A DNA stretch of 64,000 nt from UBA2241 sp963777895 (GTDB lineage Bacteria; Actinomycetota; Thermoleophilia; UBA2241). The notes beneath the pieces are model-generated. The model had not been told where the DNA came from. It ran no database searches and was given only the letters and a program-made list of their open reading frames with translations. Location: the NCBI GenBank assembly GCA_963777895.1, contig CAVZSF010000005.1:682001-746000 (forward strand). The letters run 5' to 3'. The position numbers and the translations under genes were made by a program. Shown here in pieces: positions 17,001 to 26,922 of this stretch (position 1 is its first letter; each line of letters begins with the position of its first letter).

Positions 17001-18524
17001 CCGCTCGCGCCCTGGAGGAAGTCGTCGACCATGCTCTGGCCGATGGCGAAGATGACCGTGTCGCAGTCGAGGTCGTGCTCGGTGCCGTCGAGCCGGACCG
17101 GCGGCCGCCAGCCGCGCGCGTCGGGCTCGCCGAGCGAGCACGAGCTGAAGGTGACGCCGCAGGCGCGGCCGTCGGCGTCGAGCTTGATGCCGTCGGGCAT
17201 GCACGAGCAGTTGAAGAGGATGCTCTCGGCGAGCCCCTCGTCGACCTCCTCGTCGGAGGCCGGCACCGTGGCGTCGTCCTCGATGCAGTTGATGACGACC
17301 TGCTCGGCGCCGAGGCGCAGGGCGGTGCGGCCGGCGTCGAAGGCGACGTCGCCGCCGCCGATGACGACGACCTTCTTGCCCATCTCGACCGGCTCGCCGA
17401 CGGTCGCCTTGTAGAGCAGGCTGACGGCGTCGAGCACGTTCGGCGCGTCGGCGCCGGGGATCGGCAGCGTGCGGCCGCCCTGCAGGCCGACGGCCAGGTA
17501 GACGGCCTTGTAGCCGTCGTCGAGCAGGCCGTCGACGGTGACGTCGATGCCGCAGCGCTTGCCGCACACGCAGGTCGACGCCGAGGGCGAGGATGCGGTC
17601 GACGTCCTGCTGCAGCGCCGCCTTGGGCAGGCGGTACTCGGGGATGCCGAAGCGCAGCATGCCGCCCGGCTCGGCCTTGCTCTCGAAGACGGTCGTCTGG
17701 TAGCCGAGCAAGGCCAGGTCGCGGGCGGCCGTCAGGCCGCTCGGGCCGGCGCCGATGACCGCGACCTTCTCGTCGAACGTGACCTCGGCCTTCTCGGGCA
17801 GCGGCACGTTCTCGTTGGCGAAGTCGGTGACGAAGCGCTTGAGGCTGCGGATCGCGATCGGCTCTTCGACCTCGCCGCGCGTGCAGTCGACCTCGCACTG
17901 CGCCGTGCAGACGCGGCCGCAGACGGCGGGGAAGGGGTTGGGCTCGCTGGCGACCGTGTAGGCCTCGGCGAACCTGCCCTCGCGGATCAGGGCCACGTAG
18001 CCCTGCGCCGAGGTGGCCACGGCGCAGGCGCGCTTGCAGGGCGAGTGCCCCTTCTTGGTGACCGCGTAGGTGTTGGGGATCGCCTGCGGGTAGAGCTTGT
18101 AGATCGCCTTGCGCTCGCCGAGCCCCTCGTTGTACGGGTCCGGGACGACGACCGGGCAGACGGGCACGCACTCGCCGCAGCTCGTGCACTTGTCGGGGTC
18201 GACGAAGCGGGCGTGGTGGAAGACCTTGGCCTTGAAGTCGCCGGGCTCGCCCTCGAGGCCGACGAGCTCGGAGTTGGTGACGATCTCGATGTTCAGGTGG
18301 CGTCCGGCCTCGACCAGCTTGGGGGCCAGCGTGCACATCGAGCAGTCGTTGGTGGGGAAGGTCTTGTCGAGCTGCGCCATGTGGCCGCCGAGGGCCGGCG
18401 CCTTCTCGACGAGGTAGACCTTGTAGCCGCCCTCGGCGAGGTCGAGGGAGCACTGGATACCGGCGACGCCACCACCTAGGACGAGGGCTGCACCGGTCGA
18501 CTTGGGTGGAGGACCCGACGGCAT
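14046..18524 (-). CDS. hdrA: Giant HdrA-GltD-HdrA flavoprotein (frameshifted)
   Basis: About 1490 residues spread over several frames (at least ten indels). Order: an HdrA FAD region (LVLGGGVAGIQCSLDLAEGG; TNDCSMCTLAPKLVE), ferredoxin CTSCGECVPVCPV, a GltD-like module (CGRVCTAQCEVDCTRGE, VIGAGPSGLTAARDLA, VVIGGGDVAFDAGRTALRLG), ferredoxin CAICSECFECVRACGPGA, the HdrA FAD/CC region (SSVCCMFANKQAM), then a second HdrA module (FVCHCGSNIAG, VIGGGVAGMTAALAL, YCSRTCCQQSIKNA). Two C-terminal clusters close it (CAACLTCVRICPYEVP, CQGCGICVSECPV). It should carry three FADs and many Fe-S clusters. The GltD module supplies an NAD(P)H site inside HdrA. The ATG follows AAGGAG. It is the first gene of the operon. 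Confidence 0.88.
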
Positions 18525-18610
18525 AGGCGAACTCCTTCGACGGACGAGCGGCAGATCCGGAACTGCTGGTGGTCGTCCACAGAGTCAGCGTCCCACTGGA
18601 CCACGGGTCG

Positions 18611-18616
18611 AGTATA
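18611..18616 (-). promoter_or_regulatory. -10 element TATACT of the hdrA operon
   Basis: On the minus strand TATACT matches the -10 consensus well and predicts an 80-base leader to hdrA. No clear -35 hexamer is seen. Confidence 0.4.
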
Positions 18617-18735
18617 GCCGGGGGGTCTGGAGGGCTTCCACCGGAGGCGGCACGGTCGCGAAGTTTGCTCAAAGGTCGCGGGCGCCGAACTTCGCGCGTG
18701 GGGAAGTTCCGGGTTCCACCTCGCTCGAAAGAGAC

Positions 18736-18767
18736 GGGGCCGGCCGCGCAGAAACGCGGCCGGCCCC
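18736..18767. repeat. 13-bp GC-rich hairpin
   Basis: Perfect arms 18736-18748 and 18755-18767 with a six-base loop (CAGAAA). It lies in the non-coding interval, away from any gene end, so termination of a known gene is not its obvious role. Confidence 0.6.
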
Positions 18768-18868
18768 GAAGGGGAATGGCGGGCGGTATCGCCTCGCCCG
18801 GCGGCGGACCTGGTGGCCCCTCGGCGCGCCGCCTGCGCTGGTCCCTCCCAAGCGCGCCGAAATACTAA

Positions 18869-18886
18869 GCTGACCGCTCGGTCAGC
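18869..18886. promoter_or_regulatory. TetR-type operator candidate GCTGACCG-CT-CGGTCAGC
   Basis: Perfect 8-bp arms with a two-base centre contain the GACCG-N2-CGGTC core common to TetR-family operators. No TetR gene is in this window. Confidence 0.4.
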
Positions 18887-18916
18887 GGCAAGCGGTCGCA
18901 GAAGACCGGCGCCCAA

Positions 18917-18960
18917 GCAGACGCGGCGGGGCGGCCATCAGGCCGCCCCGCCGCGTCTGC
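18917..18960. repeat. Perfect 20-bp hairpin
   Basis: The arms 18917-18936 and 18941-18960 are exact complements around loop ATCA. No T tract follows on either strand. It could be a strong bidirectional terminator insulating the divergent units. Confidence 0.6.
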
Positions 18961-19232
18961 CAAGCTCTTGAGTCCCCCTTCAGAGGGCCGTTCCACCTGC
19001 GGCTGGTTCCCCTCAGCCGGTAGGACCATAGTAGTCCGCTCCCCGGTCGTGACAAGCACGCGCCGTCGACTGCGGTGGCAACGCGAGGTGGCCGGGCCGA
19101 CCAAGCGACGGCCGGCATTTGGTCCGCCCGGCCCGTCGCGCCCCGGGGAGGCCCGGCGGCCCCATCTGATAACCTTCGGCCGCACCCCGTTTGTCTCGTT
19201 CAGTAACCGTATGCCGAAGGGTGGTCGATAGC

Positions 19233-20522
19233 ATGGGTGTGAAGGAACAGTATCGCGACTACGTCATGACCGGGTTCGTGAAGCGCGTCGAGCCGGTGGT
19301 CGCGGATCACGGCGACGGGGCGCTGCTCTACGACGCCGACGGCACGGAGTACATCGACTGCTTCGCCGGCATCAGCGTCACCAACGCCGGTCACCACAAC
19401 ACCAAGGTGCTCGACGCCGCCAAGGCGCAGGCCGACAAGCTCGTCCACGCCTGCTCGTACGTCTACCACGTGCCCAGCGTCGGCGCCCTGGCCGAGAAGC
19501 TCGCCGAGATCACGCCCGGCAAGCTGCAGAAGAGCTTCTTCGGCAACGGCGGCGCCGAGGCCATCGAGGGCGCCTTCCGCCTCGCCAAGCGCTACAGCGG
19601 CAGGCGCGAGTTCCTGGCCATCGAGTCGAGCTTCCACGGCCGTTCGTTCGCGACCCTCTCGGTGACCGGCAACTCGGGCCGCAAGAAGGGTGGCGGCCCC
19701 TACATGCCGGGCGTCGCCTTCGTGCCGACGCCGTACTGCTACCGCTGCTTCGCCGAGACCACGCCCGACAAGTGCGACCTGCTCTGCGCGCGGCGCGTCG
19801 GCGAGGTCTCGCGCCTGCACCTCTCGGGCGACGTCTGCGCCTTCATCGCCGAGCCCGTCATGGGCGAGGGCGGCATCATCACCCCGCCGGACGGCTACTT
19901 CAAGAGCGTCAAGGAGTTCCTCGACGAGGACGGCGATCCTCTTCATCGCCGACGAGGTCCAGAGCGGCTTCGGGCGCACCGGCAAGATGTTCGCCATCGA
20001 GCACTACGGCGTCGAGCCCGACATCATGACCATGGCCAAGGGCATCGCCGACGGCTGGCCGCTGTCGGCCTTCATCGCCAGGCCCGAGATCGCCGACGCC
20101 TTCCAGGTCGGCGACCACCTGAGCACCTTCGGCGGCAACCCGGTCTCGTGCGCCGCGGCGCTGGCCAACATCGAGTTCCTGCAGGACGGCGTCATCGAGG
20201 CGTCGGCGCAAGAAGGGCGCCGACCTCAAGGCGCGCTTCGAGGACGCTCATGAAGACGCAGCCGCTGATCGGCGACGTGCGCGGCAAGGGCCTCATGATC
20301 GGCGTCGAGCTGATCGCCGACCCGAAGACCAAGGCGTACGGCACGGCCGCCGCCGCCTTCACGCGCCAGTACTGCCTCGAGCACAACCTGCTCATCGGCG
20401 TGGGCGGCAACTTCGGCAGCGTGCTGCGCATCCAGCCGCCGCTGGTCATCGACGAGGAGCAGATCGACACGGTCTTCGACACGGTCGAGGCCGCGCTGGC
20501 CGCGTTCGCCAAGCAGAACTGA
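19233..20522 (+). CDS. Class III PLP aminotransferase (frameshifted)
   Basis: About 430 residues. Family signatures: YDADGTEYIDCFAGISVTNA near the N-terminus, SFFGNGGAEAIEGAFRLA, ESSFHGRSFATLSVTG, then after a break IADEVQSGFGRTGKMFAIEH with the PLP lysine in MTMAKGIADGWPLSAF. The C-terminal end reads LMIGVELIADPKTKAYG. A four-cysteine insert (PYCYRCF, CDLLCAR) resembles the AGXT2/GABA-type subgroup. Breaks occur near 19935, 20208 and 20245. The ATG at 19233 gives the normal N-terminus, with only a weak AAGGG upstream. Substrate could be alanine/glyoxylate, 4-aminobutyrate or similar; the sequence does not decide. Confidence 0.85.
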   Translation: MGVKEQYRDYVMTGFVKRVEPVVADHGDGALLYDADGTEYIDCFAGISVTNAGHHNTKVLDAAKAQADKLVHACSYVYHVPSVGALAEKLAEITPGKLQKSFFGNGGAEAIEGAFRLAKRYSGRREFLAIESSFHGRSFATLSVTGNSGRKKGGGPYMPGVAFVPTPYCYRCFAETTPDKCDLLCARRVGEVSRLHLSGDVCAFIAEPVMGEGGIITPPDGYFKSVKEFLDEDGDPLHRRRGPERLRAHRQDVRHRALRRRARHHDHGQGHRRRLAAVGLHRQARDRRRLPGRRPPEHLRRQPGLVRRGAGQHRVPAGRRHRGVGARRAPTSRRASRTLMKTQPLIGDVRGKGLMIGVELIADPKTKAYGTAAAAFTRQYCLEHNLLIGVGGNFGSVLRIQPPLVIDEEQIDTVFDTVEAALAAFAKQN

Positions 20523-20564
20523 GCACAGCGACGCGCGCAGAGCGCGCGCGTCGAGTACGCCAGC

Positions 20565-20604
20565 GCAGGGGCCGGGCGCGCCGTACGGCGCGCCCGGCCC
20601 CTGC
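20565..20604 (+). terminator. 19-bp terminator hairpin after the aminotransferase
   Basis: Perfect 19-bp arms (20565-20583, 20586-20604) with a two-base centre, 43 bases after the stop. The tail (TGCGTTCTG) is only weakly T-rich. Confidence 0.6.
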
Positions 20605-20821
20605 TGCGTTCTGCCGCCCCTGACTCACTGCGTCTGTTGCCTGGTCTACGTCGCCTGGAACGATCTCGCCGCGCCGCCTGCGCGCCTGGCATCGCCCGGG
20701 CCGGCCAAGGGAAGCCTCGGCTCCGCACGAACACTACGGTGCCGGCCCGAATCGGGGCCGCGCCGGGATCGGCCTTCGGCACGCCGGTCGCGGCCTTCTG
20801 ACGACGGTCGAAAGGAACCCC

Positions 20822-21079
20822 ATGACCGAGCCGCAACCGCAGGTCCAGCCACGAGCCGCGAGGCCGCAGCAGCGCGGCACGGGACGGCTCATCATCCTCG
20901 CCGTGATCGCCGTGCTCCTCATCGTCTTCATCCTGCAGAACACGGTGAGCGTGCGCCTCAGCTTCCTCTTCGTCGACTTCTCGATGCCGGCCTGGCTGCT
21001 GGTCATCATCGTGCTCTTCATCGGCGTCGTCGCCGGCCTGCTCATCGGCGCGTACGCGCGCAAGCCGCGGCGCAGGTAG
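20822..21079 (+). CDS. LapA-like (DUF1049) two-helix membrane protein
   Basis: An 85-residue protein with ATG preceded by GAAAGGA. A Gln/Pro-rich N-terminus leads to two membrane helices (LIILAVIAVLLIVFILQNT and AWLLVIIVLFIGVVAGLLIG) joined by VSVRLSFLFVDFSMP, and a basic tail RKPRRR. The QNT-x-V-x-V-x-F pattern between helices is typical of LapA/DUF1049 proteins, linked to envelope assembly. It ends seven bases before nth. Confidence 0.75.
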   Translation: MTEPQPQVQPRAARPQQRGTGRLIILAVIAVLLIVFILQNTVSVRLSFLFVDFSMPAWLLVIIVLFIGVVAGLLIGAYARKPRRR

Positions 21080-21086
21080 GGCGGAC

Positions 21087-21821
21087 ATGAGGGCGAGCGA
21101 TCCCCGGCGGCAGATGGCGCAGGTCATCGCCGTCCTCGACGACTTCTACGGACGGCCCGAGTGGTCGCCGCGCTACGCGCCGGTCGACGAGCTCGTCTAC
21201 ACGGTCCTCTCGCAGAACACCGCCGACGTGAACACGGAGCGGACCTTCGCGTCGCTCACGGCGCGCTTCCCCACCTGGAGCGCGGTGCGCGACGCGCCGG
21301 TCGAGGCGGTCGAGGACGCGATCGCGCTCGGCGGTCTCGCGCAGACGAAGGCGCCGCGCATCAAGACGATCCTCGCCGCGATCAGTCCGTGGCTGGGCGA
21401 GGAGGAGGCGGCGGCGAGGGAGGGGCAGAGCCTGCTGGCCTCGCCGCCGCCCATCCTCGGTGAGCCAGACCTGCGCGAGCTCGACGGGCTCGACGACGGC
21501 GCGGCGCAGGACTACCTGAGCGGCCTTCCCGGGGTCGGGCCCAAGACTGCCGCCTGCGTGCTGCATGTTCGCCCTCGGCCGCCCGGTGATGCCGGTGGAC
21601 ACTCACGTGCACCGCGTCGCGCGGCGGCTCGGCCTGATCGACGCAGAAGCTGACGGCCGAGCAGGCGCATCCGGTGCTCACGGCGCTGGCCGGACCCGAG
21701 AACGTGTACGCCGCGCACGTGAACCTGGTGCGGCACGGTCGCCGCGATCTGCCACGCCCGCCGGCCGGCGTGCGGCCGCTGCCCGCTCGCGGGCATCTGC
21801 CCGTCGGCCGGCCTCGTCTAG
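21087..21821 (+). CDS. nth: Endonuclease III-like DNA glycosylase (frameshifted)
   Basis: About 244 residues. The N-terminus carries DELVYTVLSQNTADVNTE. The helix-hairpin-helix GPD region reads LSGLPGVGPKTAACVL and then, after a break near 21565, GRPVMPVDTHVHRVARRLGL, including the catalytic-lobe aspartate. The end encodes a four-cysteine [4Fe-4S] loop C-x6-C-x2-C-x5-C (CHARRPACGRCPLAGIC), recoverable after further breaks near 21645 and 21740. It acts in base-excision repair of oxidised pyrimidines. Its TAG overlaps that of the convergent ATPase gene. Confidence 0.85.
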
Positions 21822-24538
21822 GCGGCCGCTTCGCTCTCGTCGGAGGTGGGCACGCAGAGCTTCCCCGGATCCTCGACCGTCCCCAGCCAGCCGTCGAGGA
21901 CGCCGCTCCGCCAGACGAGTCGGCACAGGAGGCTCCACGCCACGGCGGCGGCGACGAGCAGGCCGTACTGCCACACGGGCAGCGGCGTGATCTCGAACAT
22001 CGTGCGCCCGAACGACGTGGCGAGCACGCCGCTATGAAGAGCAGCAGGCCGACGGTGAGGACGATGAAGCGCCAGTCGCCGCGCACCCTGGCGCCGCCCG
22101 CCCACCAGCGGTTCGGCGGCACCGTGAGGGGGAGCAGCAGGATGGCGCAGAAGGCCGCGAAGATGGTGGTCGCCGTCTGCGCCCTGGGCAGCGCGAGCTC
22201 GAGCAGCTCGTCCTCGCCGTCGCGGATGCGCGGCCAGGTAGGTGCTCTCGGCCGGGATCGCGTAGATGAGGTAGATCGCCACCGCCATCAGCACGAGCAG
22301 GATCATGGTCGGGCAGGACGAAGCGGGCCAGGAGGCGGTAGAGGCGACCTTCGGCACGGGACCGGGGATCGCCCAGGCGGCGAGGAAGGCGGCCGGGCAC
22401 GCCGGCGCCGACGAAGGAGAGGTACGAGGCCTGCCGGGGCGCGAACGGGAAGCCCGCCGAGGCCGACGACGATGGCGATGATGCAGCGCCTTCGGCGGAT
22501 GCGCACCATGAAGACGCGCAGGATGTCGTGCATGCCGTTGATGATGCGCTGCCCCTCGCGGAAGGCGTAGGGCAGCGCGTCGAACGAGTCGTTGAGCAGG
22601 ATGAGGTCGGCGACGCCGCGCGCCGCCTGACTGCCGTTCTGCATGGCGACGCCGACGTTGGCCTCCTTGAGGGCGATCACGTCGTTGACGCCGTCGCCGA
22701 TCATGGCCACGTAGTGGCCGCGGTCGCGCAGCGCGTCGACGAGCTCCTGCTTCTGCTCGGGCGTGACGCGGCCGAAGACCGTGGACCGCTCGGCCGCGTC
22801 GGCGAACGCGGCCGGCTCGAGCTGCTCGAGCTCGGGTCCGGAGACGGCGGTGAGGTCGTCTCCCGATCGTCCGCCGCCGCCTCGCCCTGAGACTCGCGGA
22901 TGGCGCTCTCGGACGACGCGCCCCTGGCGCCGGCGGCGTCGCCCGTGAGGCTCTCGCAGTACAGGTCGTGCGCGCTCGCGGGGGGCCGCAGCCCCGCCTG
23001 CCGGGCCAGGGAGTCGACCGTGTGCGGGTTGTCGCCGGAGATGATCTTGAGCTCGATGCCGGCCGCGGCGAACTCGTCGAGCGTCTCGCGGACGTGCGGC
23101 CGCAGCTCGTCGCTCAAGGCGACGAGGCCGAGCGGGACGAGACCGGAGGGGAGCTGGGGCGGCCGGCCCGGCTCGCCGAAGGCGAGCGTCTCCGGCCGCC
23201 CGGCGAACAGCAGCACGCGCAGGCCCTCGTCGGCCCACCGGCCTCGCGCCTGCAGTCGGCCGCGCATCGCCGGGGTCGCGTCTCGCCCAGGCCGCGCGTC
23301 GTCGACGGCTCTCCGTCGCCGCCCAGCGCCGTCGACGTCCCGGGGCGCGGCCGAGGTCCGTCCCGGAAACGCCAGGCCGCTCCACTTGCGCTGCGACGAG
23401 AAGAGCGCCTCGTCGACCGGCTCGACGCGCTCCTCCCGGTAGGCCGTCCTGCAGCGCCTCGATCGTGCGGTTCACGTCGTCGTGGTCGCGGCGTAGACGC
23501 CGAGCAGCCGCTCGAGCTCCGCCTCGCCGGCCTCGAGCGGCAGGAGCTCGTGGACGCGGATCACGTTCGAGGTGAGCGTCCCGGTCTTGTCGGTGCAGAG
23601 CACGTCGACGTTCGAGAGCGACTCGACCGCGTTGGCCTGCTGGATCAGCATCCCCTTGCCGAGCATGCGCACCGCGCCCAGGGCGTAGGCGAGGGCGATC
23701 GACGAGCACGAGGCCGTTGGGGATGAGCGCGACGATCACGGTGGACATGCGCACGCCCTCGACGAACGGGACGTCCCGACGGTGTAGGCGCGCACCCAGA
23801 CGAGGATGTCGAAGGCGATGACGATGAAGAGCAGGATGCGGATGATCATGTTCACCTGGCGCTGCAGCGGTGTGAGCTCGCGGTGGTAGCTGGTCGCGCG
23901 CGCGGTGAGCTTGTTGGCGTAGCTGTCGAGCCCGACGCGCTCGGCCTCGTAGTAGCCGCCGCCGGTGACGCAGAAGCTCCCCGAGAGGAGCTCGTCGCCG
24001 GCGCGCTTGGCGACCAGGTCGGACTCGCCGGTGAGGAGCGACTCGTCGACCTCCATGTGCCCGTCGCCGACCATCGTCCCGTCGACCACGACCTGGTCGC
24101 CCGGGTGCAGGTAGAGCAGGTCGCCGGCGACGATCTGGCCCGGGTCGAGGTTCCGCGAGCTCGCCCTCGCGCACGACCGTCGCCTTGGGGCGCGTGAGGA
24201 TCGCGATGCGGTCGATGATGCGCTTGGCGCGGACCTCCTGGACCAGGCTCACGACGGTGTTGGCCAGGATCACGAACGACGCGAGACGAAGGCGTCGAGG
24301 GAGCGGCCCAGCGCGACGAGGATCACGCCCAGCGTGAAGAAGAGGTTGTTGATGAAGTTGAAGACGTTCTCGCGGACGATCTGGCCGTACGTACGGCCGG
24401 TGTGGACGTCGACGTCGTTGCCCTGGCCGGCCGCCGCGCCGCGGCCGACCTCGTCCTCCGTCGAGGCCGTCCGACGGCGGCCGGCGACGCGCTGCGCCCG
24501 GGGCGCACGGGTGTCGCGGGCGAGTCGGTGGGGTCCAT
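21818..24538 (-). CDS. P-type cation ATPase, CtpE-like (frameshifted)
   Basis: About 900 residues, broken in at least eight places. Landmarks in order: VNFNN-type first helix region (NVFNFINNLFFTLGVILV), VQEVRAKRIIDRIAIL, actuator motif DESLLTGESDLV, phosphorylation motif DVLCTDKTGTLTSN, ELKIISGDNPHTVDSLARQ, hinge motif MIGDGVNDVIALKEANVG, then several C-terminal membrane segments ending VEDPGKLCVPTSDE. Overall layout matches actinobacterial CtpE-type pumps, for which calcium has been proposed as substrate. The start MDPTDSPATP at 24538 is the likeliest. It converges on nth and diverges from the response regulator. Confidence 0.8.
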
Positions 24539-24708
24539 GGCGTCTGCCACGCGTATAAGTGCCGTCGGGACTGACCAGCGCGTCATGGGCTCCTGCCGCG
24601 TCGCGGCACCGTATGCCGGCGCAGACCAGCCGCGTCGCATGGAAGCGGACCTGGGAGCCGGACGCGCGCAAGCATGCATTGCGGCGGATAGAGGGTACAT
24701 GTCCCGGG

Positions 24709-25417
24709 ATGCGCGAGATGCCGAACACGAAGATCGTCGTCATCGACGACGAGCCGTCCGTCCAGGACGTGGTCAGCGCCTACCTTCAGAAGGACGGCTT
24801 CACCGTCTTCGTCGCCGGCAGCGGCTCCGAGGGCCTGGCGCTCGCGGAGCGCATACGACCCGCGCTGATCGTGCTCGACCTCATGCTGCCGGACGTGCCG
24901 GGCGAGACAGTCTGCAGCGAGATCCGCAGCCGGTCGGACGTCCCGATCCTCATGCTGACCGCCAAGGCCGGCGAGGACGAACGGGTCGCCGGCCTTCTCT
25001 CCGGCGCCGACGACTACCTCGTCAAGCCGTTCAGCCCGCGCGAGCTCGTGGCGCGGGTCAGGGCCGTCCTGCGGCGGGCGCAGGGACGTGGACGTCCCTC
25101 TGGTCCCGGTCCTCAGCTTCGACGACGGGCGTCTCGAGATCGACACCCAGCAGTACACGCGTGCGGCGCGACGGCGAGCGTCGTCGATCTGACGCCGAAC
25201 GAGTACCGGCTCCTCACCGCTCTGGCCACGTACCCCGGCCGCGTCTACTCCCGGCTCGAGCTCGTCGACCGCGTCCAGGGCTACGACTTCGCCGGCTACG
25301 AGCGGACGATCGACGTCCACGTCAAGAACCTGCGCAAGAAGATCGAACCGGATCCCGCCAAGCCGACGTACGTGCGAGACCGTGATCGGCGTGGGCTACC
25401 GGCTGGCGAAGCGGTGA
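24709..25417 (+). CDS. OmpR-family response regulator (frameshifted)
   Basis: About 235 residues. The receiver domain has acidic pocket VVIDDEPSVQD, phospho-acceptor LIVLDLMLPDVPG, LMLTAKAGEDERVAGL and lysine DDYLVKPFSPREL. The DNA-binding domain has VDLTPNEYRLLTALATYPG and YERTIDVHVKNLRKKIE. Frame breaks are near 25090, 25165 and 25378; repair gives the normal ending IGVGYRLAKR. ATG 24709 or 24718 are both possible starts. The stop overlaps the kinase start (GTGA). The pair lies upstream of the DUF2318/ABC genes, which are its likely regulon. Confidence 0.85.
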
Positions 25418-26751
25418 CGCGCCGTGGTCCTCGCCTCGGCCTGCGGGGACGGCTGATCGTGGCCCTCGTCGGGGTCGCCTGCTGGCGGCGCACCTCACCA
25501 CCGTCTTCTCGACGGTCAGCCTGAGGTCGCACGTCAAGTCGGCCGCCGAGACGCGGCTCGCGCGCACGGCGGACGCACTTCGGCGATCTCGCCGGCGTCG
25601 CGTACACGAACGCCGGCGGCTGGAACGCGGAGTCTCACGAGCTGATCGTGCATCTCGCGCAGGCGGACGGCCTGGCGGCCACGGTCGTCGACGGCGACGG
25701 GGACGCGACGTGGTGGTCGTCCCGCCCGCGGATCCTGCCGAGAAGGAGGCCGTGGCCACCGGCGCCGTCAGGACGGACGCGCGACGGTCGGGAGCGTCAC
25801 GGTGAGCCAGGCCGACGGCAGCTGCTCACCCCGGTGGAGACGCGGCTGGACGCATGAGCCTCAACCGCATGCATCTCGTGGCCGGGCTCACGTCGGCGGC
25901 GTCGCCGTCGCCGTCGCGCTCTACCTGGCGTGGTCGCTCTCGGGCCCGTTGCGGCTGATCCGCGCCGGGGCGGAGCGCATGCGCGCGGGCGACCTGGACA
26001 CGCGCGTCAGGGAAGGTCGGCGACGACGAGGTGCGTGCGGTGGCGCGCGCCTTGAACGGATCTGGCCGAGACGCTGCAGCACGAGGAGTCGCTGCGCAAG
26101 GAGAGCGTCGCCGATCTCGCCCACGAGCTGCGCACGCCGGTGATGGGCCTGCTGGCCCGCATCGAGGCGGCCCAGGACGGGGTCTTCGACGACCAGGCGG
26201 CCAACCTCGCCGCGCATGCACGAGGAGGCGCTGCGCCTCACGCGGCTGCTCGACGATCTGTCCGCGCTGGCCGATGCGCGCGCCCGGGCCTGCTCCTGGA
26301 ACGGACGCCGTCGACTTGGCGGCGGTGGTCGACGGCAGGCGGACGCGCTGGCGGAGCAGTTCGCGGCGAGAGGGATCGGCGTCGTAAGGCGCCTCGAGCC
26401 GGTCGCGGTCGACGGCGACGAGAAACGCCTGCATCAGGTCGTCGCCAACCTGCTGGCCAACGCGCTGCGCTACACCGACGAGGGCGGGCGCGTGACGTCT
26501 GAGTACGGCGAAGGACGGCGGTCTCGGGGTGCTCGGGTAGAGGACACGGGCATCGGCATCGCCGAGGAAGACCAGGCGCACGTCTTCGACCGCTTCTGGC
26601 GCGGCGAGAAGTCGCGGTCGCGCGCGACCGGGGGCGCGGGCATCGGTCTCGCCATCGTCCGGGAGCTCGTCCGCGCGCACGGCGGGGAGGTGACGGTGGC
26701 GAGCAGCCCCGGGCGGGGTTCGGCGTTCCCGTCACCTTGCCGCTCGCATAG
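25414..26751 (+). CDS. Membrane sensor histidine kinase (frameshifted)
   Basis: About 445 residues over several frames. A first membrane segment (LGLRGRLIVALVGVA) is followed by a poorly readable sensor region, a second segment ending VAVALYLAWSLSGPLRLI, a HAMP domain (AGAERMRAGDLDTRV), the phospho-acceptor helix VADLAHELRTPVMGLLARIE, and an ATPase domain with NLLANALRYTDEGG, EDTGIGIAEEDQAHVFDRF and GAGIGLAIVRELVRAHGG. After the last break it ends VTLPLA. The GTG start overlaps the regulator stop. The signal sensed cannot be read. Confidence 0.82.
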
Positions 26752-26922
26752 CCGAGGGCCGCCTCCGGAATCCACATCCGTTCTTCACATCGACCCCGTA
26801 GGCTGCTGACGCACGCGGGGACGCCGGGGACACGGCGTGCCCTCATCGACCGATCACTGGCTCGCTCCCGCGAGGAAGAGCACTCTCCTGACGGCGCGGC
26901 CATCGTTCAGGGAGGCTGGGAC

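Larger units (their letters stand above)
18525..19232. other. Long non-coding interval between divergent hdrA and aminotransferase genes
   Basis: About 700 bases with no gene that I can support. It holds a -10 element for hdrA, two long hairpins (18736-18767, 18917-18960), and a TetR-type dyad (18869-18886). No tRNA, riboswitch or small ORF was convincing. Confidence 0.6.

Noticed and set aside
10294..18524. Programmed frameshifting or pseudogenisation of the hdr-met operon
   Set aside because: Indels are too many, follow no slippery sequence, and equally hit dnaX and recR; all domain motifs are intact on both sides of each break.
26771..26804. PhoB-like direct repeats (CACATC twice) before the DUF2318 gene
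   Set aside because: The spacing is 13 bases rather than the 11 expected for OmpR/PhoB-family sites, and no -35/-10 pair fits.
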